NCBI RefSeq assembly: GCF_001401155.1
Contig: NZ_LJRO01000467.1
Location: forward strand, 1-64,000
Origin: Pseudomonas tremae
Lineage (GTDB): Bacteria > Pseudomonadota > Gammaproteobacteria > Pseudomonadales > Pseudomonadaceae
Direction of reading: 5' to 3'
DNA: 64,000 nt
The notes beneath the pieces were generated by a model that saw only the letters and a list, made by a program, of their open reading frames with translations, did no database searches and was not told the DNA's origin. The translations under genes and the position numbers were made by a program. Shown here in pieces: positions 44,385 through 53,314 of this stretch (position 1 is its first letter; each line of letters starts with the position of its first letter).

Positions 44385-45632
44385 ATGGCCATCGCCGTGC
44401 CCTTGACTGAAGGCGCCAGCCCCACTTTGAAGCAACGCCTCGCTCGCGCCGAGCGGGTCAACCGCTGGAAGGCTCAGGCATTGATCGCGCCGTTGGTGAT
44501 TTTCCTGCTGTTGGTGTTTCTGGTGCCCATCGCCGCGCTGCTCTACAAGAGTGTCGGCAACCCTGAGGTCGTGACTGCATTGCCGACCACCGTGGTAGAA
44601 GTGCAGAAATGGGACGGCAAAGGGCTGCCGCCCGAGTCGGTCTACAAGGCGCTGAGCCTGGACTTGGCTGAAACGCGCAAGAATTCCACGCTGGGTGACC
44701 TGTCCAAGCGTCTGAACATGGAGCTGGCCGGTTATCGCAGCCTGCTCAGCAAGACCGCCCGCGCGCTACCGTTCAAGACCGAACCGGCTTCCTATAAAGA
44801 AGCGCTGGAGGCACTGGATGAACGTTGGGGCGACCCCGCCTACTGGCAGGCGGTGCGCCGCAACACCAAAAGCGTCACGCCGTATTACCTGTTGGCGGCG
44901 TTGGACCATCGCATCGATGATCTGGGCGAAGTGGCCCCCGCGACCCCGGACCAGGCGATCTATCTGGATATATTCGCCCGCACCTTTTGGATGGGCCTGG
45001 TGATCACCGCGATCTGTCTGGTGCTGGCCTATCCGCTGGCGTACCTGCTGGCCAACCTGCCGGCACGGCAAAGCAACCTGCTGATGATCCTGGTGCTGCT
45101 GCCGTTCTGGACCTCGATTCTGGTGCGTGTGGCGGCCTGGATTGTGCTGCTGCAATCGAGCGGGCTGATCAACAGCGCGCTGCTGGCGATGGGCATTATC
45201 GACAAGCCGCTGGAACTGGTCTTCAACCGGGTCGGCGTGTACATCTCGATGGTGCACATCATGCTGCCGTTCATGATCCTGCCGATCTACAGCGTGATGA
45301 AAAACATCTCCCCGACCTACATGCGTGCTGCCATTTCGCTGGGCTGCCACCCGTTTGCCAGCTTCTGGCGCGTGTACTTCCCGCAGACCTACGCGGGGAT
45401 AGGTGCCGGCTGCCTGCTGGTGTTCATTCTGTCGATCGGCTACTACATCACCCCGGCCTTGCTGGGCAGCCCGAATGACCAGATGGTCAGTTATTTCGTG
45501 GCTTTCTACACCAACACCAGCATCAATTGGGGCATGGCAACCGCGCTTGGCGGGTTGCTGTTGTTGGCAACCATCGTGCTTTACCTGATTTATAGCTGGC
45601 TGGTCGGCGCCAGCCGCCTGCGATTGAGCTGA
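44385..45632 (+). CDS. agtC: ABC transporter permease (PotB-like)
   Basis: 415 residues, long for a PotB-type permease because of a soluble periplasmic loop at about 60-185 between the first membrane segment (LIAPLVIFLLLVFLVPIAALL) and the core. Five further membrane segments follow; the cytoplasmic EAA-like loop is near AAISLGCHPFASFWRVYFPQ. Pairs with AgtD. Confidence 0.88.
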   Translation: MAIAVPLTEGASPTLKQRLARAERVNRWKAQALIAPLVIFLLLVFLVPIAALLYKSVGNPEVVTALPTTVVEVQKWDGKGLPPESVYKALSLDLAETRKNSTLGDLSKRLNMELAGYRSLLSKTARALPFKTEPASYKEALEALDERWGDPAYWQAVRRNTKSVTPYYLLAALDHRIDDLGEVAPATPDQAIYLDIFARTFWMGLVITAICLVLAYPLAYLLANLPARQSNLLMILVLLPFWTSILVRVAAWIVLLQSSGLINSALLAMGIIDKPLELVFNRVGVYISMVHIMLPFMILPIYSVMKNISPTYMRAAISLGCHPFASFWRVYFPQTYAGIGAGCLLVFILSIGYYITPALLGSPNDQMVSYFVAFYTNTSINWGMATALGGLLLLATIVLYLIYSWLVGASRLRLS

Positions 45633-45643
45633 GGAGCGCCACC

Positions 45644-46465
45644 ATGTTGAATCCATACACATCGCCGATCGAGCGCATCTGGTATTACGCCTTGCGCATC
45701 CTCTGCGCGCTGATCCTGCTCTTTCTCGTGCTGCCGGTGCTGGTCATCGTGCCACTGTCATTCAACTCAGGCAGCTTTCTGGTCTACCCGCTGCAAGGCT
45801 TCTCGTTGCAGTGGTATCAGGATTTCTTCCATTCTGCGGAATGGATGCGCGCCTTGAAAAACAGCATGATCGTCGCCCCGGCGGCGACATTGCTGGCGAT
45901 GGGCTTCGGCACGCTGGCGGCGATTGGCCTGACACGCGGCAACTTTCCCGGCAAGGCGCTGGTCATGGCCCTGGTGATTTCGCCGATGGTGGTGCCGGTG
46001 GTGATCGTCGGTGTCGCCAGTTACCTGTTCTTCGCGCCTCTGGGCCTGGGCAACAGTTACACCTCGCTGATTCTGGTCCATGCCGTATTGGGCGTGCCGT
46101 TCGTCATCATTACCGTTTCAGCGACATTGCAGGGCTTCAATCACAACCTGGTGCGCGCCGCTGCGAGCCTTGGCGCATCGCCGCTGACAGCCTTCCGCCG
46201 CGTGACCCTGCCATTGATCGCGCCGGGGGTGATCTCCGGTGCGCTGTTTGCCTTCGCCACCTCGTTCGACGAAGTGGTCGTCACGCTGTTTCTGGCCGGG
46301 CCGGAGCAGGCAACCTTGCCCCGGCAGATGTTCAGCGGCATCCGCGAAAACCTCAGCCCGACCATCGCTGCCGCAGCGACTCTGCTGATCGGCTTTTCGG
46401 TGTTACTGCTGCTGGTGCTGGAGTGGTTGAGGGGGCGTAGCGAAAAGCTGAGAACGGCTCAGTAA
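45644..46465 (+). CDS. agtD: ABC transporter permease (PotC-like)
   Basis: 273 residues, six hydrophobic segments; coupling loop AAASLGASPLTAFRRVTLPL (about 169-188). GGAG ribosome site before the ATG, 11 bp after agtC. Last gene of the transporter operon. Confidence 0.9.
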   Translation: MLNPYTSPIERIWYYALRILCALILLFLVLPVLVIVPLSFNSGSFLVYPLQGFSLQWYQDFFHSAEWMRALKNSMIVAPAATLLAMGFGTLAAIGLTRGNFPGKALVMALVISPMVVPVVIVGVASYLFFAPLGLGNSYTSLILVHAVLGVPFVIITVSATLQGFNHNLVRAAASLGASPLTAFRRVTLPLIAPGVISGALFAFATSFDEVVVTLFLAGPEQATLPRQMFSGIRENLSPTIAAAATLLIGFSVLLLLVLEWLRGRSEKLRTAQ

Positions 46466-46603
46466 TCGGGAGGCCGCCAGGCGCGGCAGGTTTCGGGTTG
46501 CACGCTGAAGCAAATCCATAGGCATGCAGCTTGAGGCTTACCGCTCCAGGCCCCGGTTGGCATACAATGCGCACCACCGTGATTCTGCTCAAACAGGTGC
46601 GTC

Positions 46604-47278
46604 ATGCAGCCCTTCGTTATTGCCCCATCGATCCTTTCCGCTGACTTCGCCCGTCTGGGTGAGGAAGTCGACAACGTGCTGTCCTGCGGCGCTGATTTCG
46701 TTCACTTCGATGTCATGGACAATCATTACGTCCCGAACCTCACTATCGGCCCGATGGTGTGCAGCGCGCTGCGCAAATATGGCGTCACTGCACCGATTGA
46801 CGTGCACCTGATGGTCAGCCCGGTGGATCGCATCATCGGCGATTTCATCGAAGCCGGTGCCACCTACATCACCTTTCACCCGGAAGCGACCCAGCATATC
46901 GACCGTTCGCTGCAGTTGATCCACGAAGGCGGCTGCAAGGCCGGTCTGGTGTTTAACCCTGCAACGCCGTTGAACCTGCTGGAGTACGTGATGGACAAGG
47001 TCGACATGATCCTGCTCATGAGCGTCAACCCGGGTTTCGGCGGACAGAAGTTCATTCCCGGTACGCTCAACAAGCTGCGCGAAGCACGAGCGCTGATCGA
47101 TGCGTCGGGCCGCGATATCCGTCTGGAAATCGACGGTGGCGTCAATGTCAATAACATCCGCGAAATCGCGGCGGCAGGTGCCGATACCTTCGTCGCAGGC
47201 TCGGCGATTTTCAACGCCCCGGACTATCGCGAAGTGATCGACAAGATGCGCGCAGAACTGGCGTCTGCCCGCGCATGA
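46604..47278 (+). CDS. rpe: Ribulose-phosphate 3-epimerase
   Basis: 224 residues. TIM-barrel landmarks: APSILSADFARLGEEV, HFDVMDNHYVPN, DVHLMVSP, MSVNPGFGGQKFI and EIDGGVN. Interconverts ribulose-5-P and xylulose-5-P. Overlaps gph by 4 bp, as in many gamma-proteobacteria. Confidence 0.97.
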   Translation: MQPFVIAPSILSADFARLGEEVDNVLSCGADFVHFDVMDNHYVPNLTIGPMVCSALRKYGVTAPIDVHLMVSPVDRIIGDFIEAGATYITFHPEATQHIDRSLQLIHEGGCKAGLVFNPATPLNLLEYVMDKVDMILLMSVNPGFGGQKFIPGTLNKLREARALIDASGRDIRLEIDGGVNVNNIREIAAAGADTFVAGSAIFNAPDYREVIDKMRAELASARA

Positions 47279-48093
47279 GCGGCTTTGAAAAGCTGTTTGC
47301 AGGCCAACTGCCCAAGCTGATCATGTTCGACCTGGACGGCACTCTGGTGGACTCGGTTCCCGACCTCGCTGTTGCAGTCGACAAAATGCTGGCTGAGCTG
47401 GGCCGGCCACCTGCAGGTCTGGAGTCGGTTCGTGGCTGGGTCGGCAACGGTGCGCCAGTGCTGGTGCGCCGTGCGCTTGCCAATAACCTCGAGCACAGCA
47501 GTGTCGACGATGCGCTGGCCGAGCGGGGGCTGGATATCTTCATGCGCGCCTATGCCGAAAAGCACGAGTTCACTGTGGTGTATCCGGGCGTGCGCGAAAC
47601 CTTGAAGTGGTTGCAGAAGATGGGCGTCGAGATGGCCCTGATCACCAACAAGCCGGAGCGCTTCGTTGCGCCACTGCTGGATGAAATGAAGCTAGGGCGC
47701 TTTTTTCGCTGGATCATCGGCGGCGATACCATGCCGCAGAAAAAACCCGACCCTGCCGCGTTGTTTTTCGTGATGAAGATGGCCGGTGTTCCTGCCTCGC
47801 AGTCACTGTTTGTCGGCGATTCGCGCAGTGATGTGCTGGCTGCGAAGGGTGCCGGTGTAGCCTGCGTTGCATTGAGCTATGGCTACAACCACGGCAGGCC
47901 GATTGCCGAGGAAAACCCGGCGATGGTCATTGATGATCTGCGCAGATTGATTCCCGGTTGCCTGGATCTGGACGCTGAGATACTGTTGCCCGACGTCAAA
48001 CGTCCCTCCTCAAGAGAATCCATCGTGGTGGTCACTCGCAAACTCTGGATGAAAGTCATCAAGGCCCTGGCCCGCTGGCGTTGGCGCGCCTGA
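47275..48093 (+). CDS. gph: Phosphoglycolate phosphatase
   Basis: 272 residues. HAD motifs: MFDLDGTLVDSVPDL (motif I), ITNKPE (motif II), KKPDP and FVGDSRSDVLAA. Hydrolyses 2-phosphoglycolate. A basic extension of about 40 residues after the core (ending WMKVIKALARWRWRA) is a Pseudomonas-like addition. Between rpe and trpE. Confidence 0.95.
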   Translation: MSGFEKLFAGQLPKLIMFDLDGTLVDSVPDLAVAVDKMLAELGRPPAGLESVRGWVGNGAPVLVRRALANNLEHSSVDDALAERGLDIFMRAYAEKHEFTVVYPGVRETLKWLQKMGVEMALITNKPERFVAPLLDEMKLGRFFRWIIGGDTMPQKKPDPAALFFVMKMAGVPASQSLFVGDSRSDVLAAKGAGVACVALSYGYNHGRPIAEENPAMVIDDLRRLIPGCLDLDAEILLPDVKRPSSRESIVVVTRKLWMKVIKALARWRWRA

Positions 48094-48163
48094 CTTGATT
48101 CTGGCCGGCCCGCCGGCACGTTTGCCTACCTGACCGTTTTGTCCTCAAACCACGAGGTTGCTC

Positions 48164-49645
48164 ATGAACCGTGAAGAATTCCTGCGTTTGGCTGCACAAG
48201 GCTATAACCGCATCCCGCTTGCCCGCGAAACCCTGGCTGACTTCGACACACCTTTGTCGATCTATCTGAAGCTGGCCGATCAGCCCAACTCCTACTTGCT
48301 GGAGTCGGTGCAGGGCGGCGAGAAATGGGGCCGTTATTCGATCATCGGCCTGCCATGCCGTACCGTGATGCGTGTTCATGGCCATCACGTCAGCGTGACT
48401 CAGGACGGTGTCGAGGTCGAAAGCCTCGATGTCGAAGACCCGCTGGACTTCGTCGAGACCTTTAAAGCGCGCTACAACGTGCCCACCATTGCAGGGCTGC
48501 CGCGTTTCAATGGCGGGCTGGTTGGCTACTTTGGTTATGACTGCGTACGTTACGTCGAAAAGCGCCTGGCCAATTGTCCAAACCCGGACCCGTTAGGCGT
48601 GCCGGATATCCTGTTGATGGTGTCCGATGCTGTAGTGGTGTTCGACAACCTCGCAGGCAAGATGCACGCCATCGTGCTGGCTGATCCTGCGCACAAGGAC
48701 GCTTATGCCAGTGGCGTTGCGCAGCTTGACGAGCTGATGAACAAATTGCGTCAACCGATCACGCCGCGTCGTGGTCTGGATCTCGACAGGCCGCCAGCGG
48801 CCGATCCTGTGTTCCGCTCCAGCTTTACCCAGGATAACTACGAGACCTCGGTCGACACGATCAAGCAGTACATCCTCGCAGGCGACGTCATGCAGGTTGT
48901 GCCATCACAACGTATGTCCATCGACTTCACCGCGGCGCCTATCGATCTGTACCGGGCGCTGCGTTGCTTCAACCCGACGCCTTACATGTACTTCTTCAAC
49001 TTCGGCGACTTCCATGTGGTTGGCAGTTCGCCGGAAGTGCTGGTGCGGGTCGAGGATAATCTGATCACAGTGCGTCCCATCGCCGGAACCCGCCCTCGCG
49101 GCGCGACCGAAGAGGAGGATATTGCGCTGGAAGAAGACCTGCTCTCCGACCATAAGGAAATCGCCGAGCACCTGATGCTCATCGATCTGGGGCGCAATGA
49201 CGTCGGTCGGGTGTCCGAGACAGGCACGGTGAAACTGACCGAGAAGATGGTGATCGAGCGTTACTCCAACGTGATGCACATTGTGTCCAACGTCACCGGC
49301 CAGCTGAAAAGTGGACTGACGGCGATGGATGCGTTGCGGGCGATTCTGCCGGCCGGGACGTTGTCCGGCGCGCCGAAAATCCGCGCCATGGAAATCATCG
49401 ACGAGCTGGAGCCGGTGAAACGTGGCGTCTACGGCGGCGCTGTAGGTTATATGGCGTGGAACGGCAACATGGACACCGCTATCGCGATCCGTACTGCAGT
49501 GATCAAGGACGGTGAACTGCATGTGCAAGCCGGCGGCGGCATCGTTGCCGACTCGGTGCCAGCATTGGAATGGGAAGAAACCCTGAACAAACGTCGAGCC
49601 ATGTTCCGCGCTGTCGCCTTGGCCTCGCAGACCGCCAAGGACTGA
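48164..49645 (+). CDS. trpE: Anthranilate synthase component I
   Basis: 493 residues from ATG 48164 (MNREEFLRLAAQG). SYLLESVQGGEKWGRYS carries the tryptophan feedback pocket (LLES); the catalytic core includes GTLSGAPKIRAMEIID and GGAVGYMAWNGNMDTAIAIRT. Converts chorismate to anthranilate with the amidotransferase TrpG, whose gene would be expected on the far side of the tailocin. No leader peptide or attenuator is obvious upstream. Confidence 0.97.
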   Translation: MNREEFLRLAAQGYNRIPLARETLADFDTPLSIYLKLADQPNSYLLESVQGGEKWGRYSIIGLPCRTVMRVHGHHVSVTQDGVEVESLDVEDPLDFVETFKARYNVPTIAGLPRFNGGLVGYFGYDCVRYVEKRLANCPNPDPLGVPDILLMVSDAVVVFDNLAGKMHAIVLADPAHKDAYASGVAQLDELMNKLRQPITPRRGLDLDRPPAADPVFRSSFTQDNYETSVDTIKQYILAGDVMQVVPSQRMSIDFTAAPIDLYRALRCFNPTPYMYFFNFGDFHVVGSSPEVLVRVEDNLITVRPIAGTRPRGATEEEDIALEEDLLSDHKEIAEHLMLIDLGRNDVGRVSETGTVKLTEKMVIERYSNVMHIVSNVTGQLKSGLTAMDALRAILPAGTLSGAPKIRAMEIIDELEPVKRGVYGGAVGYMAWNGNMDTAIAIRTAVIKDGELHVQAGGGIVADSVPALEWEETLNKRRAMFRAVALASQTAKD

Positions 49646-49660
49646 GCCGGCTGGATGCGC

Positions 49661-49721
49661 ACGCTGGAGCATGGGCACGATAGTTCAAGGATTATCGTTC
49701 CTCACGCTCCAGCGTCTTTTT
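49661..49721. repeat. REP-type inverted repeat acting as trpE/estA terminator
   Basis: Imperfect 25-bp arms: ACGCTGGAGC...ACGATA at 49661-49685 and TATCGT...GCTCCAGCGT at 49691-49715, then TTTTTT. This is a common P. syringae extragenic palindrome. Placed between convergent trpE and estA, it should terminate trpE transcription. Confidence 0.75.
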
Positions 49722-51643
49722 TAGAAACTCAGACTCAACGCGACATTCACCCCTTGCTGCGTCACGTCGTCGTTCTTGCGCCAGTTGTAGTTGCCGCGCA
49801 GTGTCAGGTCCTGGGTGAGTTTCTGGCTCACGCCCAGCGTCGCCCGGTTCAGGTCACGTTGCGGTGTGTAGCCCTCCAGGGTGAAGTCGACTGACTGTAC
49901 GCTGTTGAGTGACATGGTCACGTTCTGCTGATCGGTCTCGAACTCCCGCTCACGCGCTACTTCTCCCCACACTTGCGTCGTCGGGGTGACCTGGAACTTG
50001 CCTTGCAGGCCCACGCCTGCGCGTTTGGATTTTCGGGTCTGATCGCTGAAGGTCAGTGCTGTAGAGCGGTCGCCTTTTTCGGAATACCCATCAACATCGA
50101 TATGCGCGTAATCGGCGCTGACGAACGGCGACAGGTGCCAACGACTGGCAGCACCCGCTATGTCGAAACCGACTCGTCCGCTGACGGCCCACATTTCGCC
50201 ATCGGTATCGCCTTTTTCCTGGCCTTCGCTGACGCCCAAGGCAAACTTGCGCTCGGCACTCTCGTAGTCAAGCTTGCCGCCCGAGGCTGCCAGATCGCCC
50301 CACCAGTGGTTGGCCTGATACTGCAGAAACGCAGTGGCAATGTAGCTGTTGAGCTTGTAATCGGAGTCCTTTGGACCGGCTTCCAGACTCTGTCGATACG
50401 CCCCTACAACAACCCCCGTGCGCCAGTTTTCGGCAAAACGGTAGCTGCCGCCAATGGTCAGGTTGTAGCCTCGACCGTCAGCGTCGGCCGAGCTGTCCTG
50501 TGCATCAAAGTCCATCTTCTGGCCGCCTGCCGAAAGCATGCTCTGCCACTGCCCGACACCTTGCCAGTTACCCCAGTCGCTGAGCCATTGCGCACGAATT
50601 TCGTCCTGATGCATGCGTAGCGCCCCATTGGCCATTTCCGGCAGCAAGGTGATTTCCCAAGGGGCCGAGAGCAGCGAATAGGCGTAGTCGGCCAGCAACC
50701 GCTGACCGGCTTCGGTAGGGTGGACGCGGTCATTGAAAAACACCCGGTTTGGGTTCGGCGTCGCGCTGGACCTGCCGTTGGTCGCACTTTCTCTGCAACT
50801 GTCGCCGTTGAAGCATGTGGCAATCAGATTCTCATTAGGATCGAAACCAAATCTCGACGGTTCAGCCAGCGTCTCGGAGATCAGCAGCGGCACGTTGAGC
50901 GGGATGATCTGCGCATTGATCTGTGCCAGACGGCTGACCAGTTGTTGATTGAAGGCAGCGCTGAGAGCCGACGTGGCGGACGCCAATGGCGTGCTGCTAA
51001 GGGCGGGCGTTTTGCCGATGTCCGGCAGCAACCAGACCATGATGTAGCGCGCTCCGGCTTGTTGCAGCGCTTGCGCACTGTCGGCGAGGCGGTTGGCGGC
51101 TTGCCCTGCGCTGTTGGCACTCAGCACTCGACCTTGCAGAAAATCGTTTCCGCCGCCGGTCAGGTAATACAGGGCATTGGGGTCAGCGCGAAAGTTGTTG
51201 GCCGGCAGGTAGCCAGTCCGGTTGCGTAGCAGCGTGCCAGAGTTGGGGTCGACGACCGTGGACTGCGAGTTTATCGAATCAAGGATCTGGTCCGTTCGAT
51301 AGCCACCGACCGCCCAGTTATTGCCGTCCGGCTGACCCACTGCGGCATTGACCGGCGATGTCGACGCTGCCAGATCGGCCGCCGAGACGTTGAGCATTCT
51401 GCCGATCAGTGTCGATGAGTTCAGATTGAACACTTCACCGCTGCCGTCCTGATACGTCGGGCCCACGCGATTGGTAAAGCGCAGCGTGGATCCTGCCGGG
51501 CCAGCAGTGTCCGGGAATTGACCGGCGTCTGCCAGGCTGTCGCCGAAGACCACCATGGTCGAATAGGGCGCCGCAGTGGCGGCGCCACAAGCCAGCGATA
51601 ACAGGCACGCCGCGAAGGGCCAGCGCCTTGACGTCTTGGTCAT
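49721..51643 (-). CDS. estA: GDSL esterase autotransporter EstA
   Basis: 640 residues from ATG 51643 (MTKTSRRWPF); the frame stays open upstream. Signal peptide (AACLLSLACGAATAA). GDSL catalytic domain: Ser in VVFGDSLADAGQ, Asn in GGGNDFL, Asp-His in DRVHPTEAGQ. From about residue 370 a C-terminal beta-barrel ending in LSLSF places the esterase on the outer membrane surface. P. aeruginosa EstA affects rhamnolipids and motility. It sits between trpE and the tailocin regulators, pointing against both. Confidence 0.94.
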   Translation of the reverse strand: MTKTSRRWPFAACLLSLACGAATAAPYSTMVVFGDSLADAGQFPDTAGPAGSTLRFTNRVGPTYQDGSGEVFNLNSSTLIGRMLNVSAADLAASTSPVNAAVGQPDGNNWAVGGYRTDQILDSINSQSTVVDPNSGTLLRNRTGYLPANNFRADPNALYYLTGGGNDFLQGRVLSANSAGQAANRLADSAQALQQAGARYIMVWLLPDIGKTPALSSTPLASATSALSAAFNQQLVSRLAQINAQIIPLNVPLLISETLAEPSRFGFDPNENLIATCFNGDSCRESATNGRSSATPNPNRVFFNDRVHPTEAGQRLLADYAYSLLSAPWEITLLPEMANGALRMHQDEIRAQWLSDWGNWQGVGQWQSMLSAGGQKMDFDAQDSSADADGRGYNLTIGGSYRFAENWRTGVVVGAYRQSLEAGPKDSDYKLNSYIATAFLQYQANHWWGDLAASGGKLDYESAERKFALGVSEGQEKGDTDGEMWAVSGRVGFDIAGAASRWHLSPFVSADYAHIDVDGYSEKGDRSTALTFSDQTRKSKRAGVGLQGKFQVTPTTQVWGEVAREREFETDQQNVTMSLNSVQSVDFTLEGYTPQRDLNRATLGVSQKLTQDLTLRGNYNWRKNDDVTQQGVNVALSLSF

Positions 51644-51748
51644 GAGAGGATCCCGGTTGTTGTTATTTTGTAGCGCGAACGTACCAAGATTTTTCAAGAC
51701 TGCAAAGGTCGGCAAGGGCGCTTTCATCTTTTGCGGCGTTTTTTGAAT

Positions 51749-51991
51749 TCACGCGGCCCTGTTGGTCACGATGTCGCTCAAGTAATCAGCCAGATCGTGC
51801 AAATACACGAACGGATGGCCCTGACGCGTGCCTCCGGTGCGGCTGACTTTTAGGGCAATACGGCCTGCGTTGATCTTGCGCAGCAGATTGCGATCATTCG
51901 ACAGGTGCGAAAAATAACGCTCTCTGACGGCGCTCAACGAAGGGCATGGTGTGGCGAATTCTTTGCGAAGTTGATCCAGTATCTCGTTCAT
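51749..51991 (-). CDS. prtN: PrtN-like activator of the tailocin cluster
   Basis: 80 residues from ATG 51991 (GGGAG 8 bases upstream); the frame is open far upstream through its own promoter. LSAVRERYFSHLSNDRNLLRKI, IALKVSRTGGTRQG and VYLHDLADYLS match the pyocin activator PrtN family. In P. aeruginosa PrtN turns on pyocin genes and is repressed by PrtR. Upstream lie a promoter and three operator-like sites (52048-52107). Confidence 0.82.
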   Translation of the reverse strand: MNEILDQLRKEFATPCPSLSAVRERYFSHLSNDRNLLRKINAGRIALKVSRTGGTRQGHPFVYLHDLADYLSDIVTNRAA

Positions 51992-52047
51992 TCCATGACT
52001 CCCTGTGGTTTGCATGGTTGAGTACTCCCGAAATGGGGTGCAAACAA

Positions 52048-52107
52048 ACAATACGATATGTAGTGAACGATGACAATACAGTTTGTATTTTAAATACGAT
52101 CTGTAGT
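52048..52107 (-). promoter_or_regulatory. prtN promoter with three operator-like sites
   Basis: On the minus strand: -35 TTGTCA (52076-52071), 17-bp spacer, -10 TATTGT (52053-52048). Operator-like 15-mers of form AATACR-N3-TGTAKT lie at 52050-52064 (overlapping the -10), 52075-52089 and 52093-52107. The same promoter and operator arrangement recurs at 53218-53246. A repressor binding here would shut off prtN. Confidence 0.7.
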
Positions 52108-52113
52108 ATTTTT

Positions 52114-52362
52114 TTACAGCGAGTCGATGTACCACCAGACGTGTGCTGTGCCGGTATCCGGGTTGCGAGTCACGGAAACCCCTTCTGCCTCGCCGATCTG
52201 TTCCAGAATCCGTTCCCAGTGTTCATGCGCTTCCCCAGGCTCTCTGACCAGCAGCACCTGATGCTCGATCTGAGCCTTGTCGCTGGCAATAGCGTCTTGA
52301 ATACGTTGCGCCAGGGCCAGGTAAGCGTCGTGTTGTGGTGTGTCGAGGGTCTGTTTCAACAT
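52114..52362 (-). CDS. DUF1654-like small protein under SOS control
   Basis: 82 residues from ATG 52362 (AAGGAG 8 bases upstream). LALAQRIQDAIASDKAQ, EHWERILEQIGEAEGV and the closing TAHVWWY resemble DUF1654, a Pseudomonas-specific family of unknown function often near prophages. A LexA box (52378-52397) overlaps its upstream region, so it should be DNA-damage induced. Downstream are the prtN operators. Confidence 0.7.
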   Translation of the reverse strand: MLKQTLDTPQHDAYLALAQRIQDAIASDKAQIEHQVLLVREPGEAHEHWERILEQIGEAEGVSVTRNPDTGTAHVWWYIDSL

Positions 52363-52377
52363 GCGTGAACTCCTTTT

Positions 52378-52397
52378 TACTGTATGTGCATACAGTA
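52378..52397. promoter_or_regulatory. LexA (SOS) box
   Basis: TACTGTATGTGCATACAGTA, perfect 8-bp arms, CTG-N10-CAG core at 52380-52395. It sits directly before the Shine-Dalgarno of the DUF1654 gene and matches the gamma-proteobacterial LexA consensus. Confidence 0.85.
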
Positions 52398-52471
52398 ATT
52401 GAGGGGTGTTTCCCACGCAAGCTACAAATTTTTCCTACATGAGTGTCGGCCAGAACTGGAAGATCGCGCAT

Positions 52472-52494
52472 AAAAAAGCCCCAATGATCGGGGC
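52472..52494 (-). terminator. Intrinsic terminator after the repressor gene
   Basis: On the minus strand: GCCCC, 7-base loop, GGGGC then TTTTTT. It begins 20 bp after the repressor stop at 52514 and separates it from the DUF1654 gene. Confidence 0.88.
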
Positions 52495-52513
52495 CTGGAT
52501 GCTCGGCAAAACG

Positions 52514-53161
52514 TTAAAGGCGCATCGTCATTTGCCTGATAACCCCGATCAGCTTGCACTCTTCGGTCACCGGAAGGGTCGGGTAGGCGGGGTTCAGTGG
52601 TTTGAGGAAATAGCGACCGGCGTCTTCGACCAGCTTTTTGAACGTGGCTTCATTGCTCTCCGGAAGCTTGGCGATGACCAGCTTGCCGGCAGTGGGCTCG
52701 ATTCCGGTATCCACCAGAATCAGCATGCCTTCGGGAATACTCTGGCCGGCGGGAGCTGTCATCGAGTCGCCACGGACGACCAGCCAGAAGGCGCGGCCCT
52801 TGGCTTTATAGTCACTGATCTCGAAGGTGTCGGTGTATCCGGCAGGGTAAGGCTCGACCGCCTCGCTCCAGCCACCGGCCTCGACCCAGCTGATCACTGG
52901 GTATCGATAGAAACGCGAAGGCTGCACCGTTTGCGCCACGTTGTTCATGCCAGGTTCGTCGGATGGAAGGGAGGTCGCGAGGATCGGCAAGCCCAGCTCG
53001 GCCAGAAATCGATTGATGACCTCGATCTTCGGTTCGCGCTTGCCATTGAGCCAATGCCCCACGGCGCCGGGCGTTACGCCCATCCGCTCAGCCATTTCTT
53101 CCTGGCTGATGTCCTGGGTTTCCATGACGTGTCTTGCGACTTCATACCATTTTCTGTTCAT
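52514..53161 (-). CDS. prtR: PrtR/CI-like autocleavable repressor
   Basis: 215 residues from ATG 53161; an ATG at 53173 is an alternative, and no clear ribosome site decides it. N-terminal Xre helix-turn-helix (ISQEEMAERMGVTPGAVGHWL). C-terminal S24 peptidase domain: cleavage site Ala95-Gly96 (VEAGGW), Ser133 (RGDSM) and Lys176 (FKKL), a Ser-Lys spacing like lambda CI. RecA-stimulated self-cleavage would free prtN and the divergent early gene. Known P. aeruginosa PrtR works this way; the identity here rests on context and motifs. Confidence 0.85.
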   Translation of the reverse strand: MNRKWYEVARHVMETQDISQEEMAERMGVTPGAVGHWLNGKREPKIEVINRFLAELGLPILATSLPSDEPGMNNVAQTVQPSRFYRYPVISWVEAGGWSEAVEPYPAGYTDTFEISDYKAKGRAFWLVVRGDSMTAPAGQSIPEGMLILVDTGIEPTAGKLVIAKLPESNEATFKKLVEDAGRYFLKPLNPAYPTLPVTEECKLIGVIRQMTMRL

Positions 53162-53170
53162 GGGTCGAAT

Positions 53171-53246
53171 CATACAGGCTGTAGGGTGATCGGCAATATA
53201 CATATTGTAAATGCTGGTTGTCTCTAAAAAATACAGATTGTATTGT
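53171..53246 (+). promoter_or_regulatory. Repressor/early-gene divergent promoter region with operator-like sites
   Basis: Rightward promoter: -35 TTGTCT (53218-53223), 17-bp spacer, -10 TATTGT (53241-53246). The exact palindrome AATACA-GAT-TGTATT (53230-53244) ends in the first four bases of the -10, as in the prtN promoter. Weaker relatives are at 53197-53211 (12/15) and 53171-53185 (13/15), placed to control the repressor's own leftward promoter. Confidence 0.68.
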
Positions 53247-53314
53247 CTGTCGCTCAAGCTTCGTGACGGGTTCGTTCGCGAGGCAGTTCAGCAAGCTCAG
53301 ACAGGAAACAGACA

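Noticed and set aside
43194..44435. Leftward open frame of 413 codons opposite agtB
   Set aside because: Antisense to the binding-protein gene; no motif and no ribosome site.
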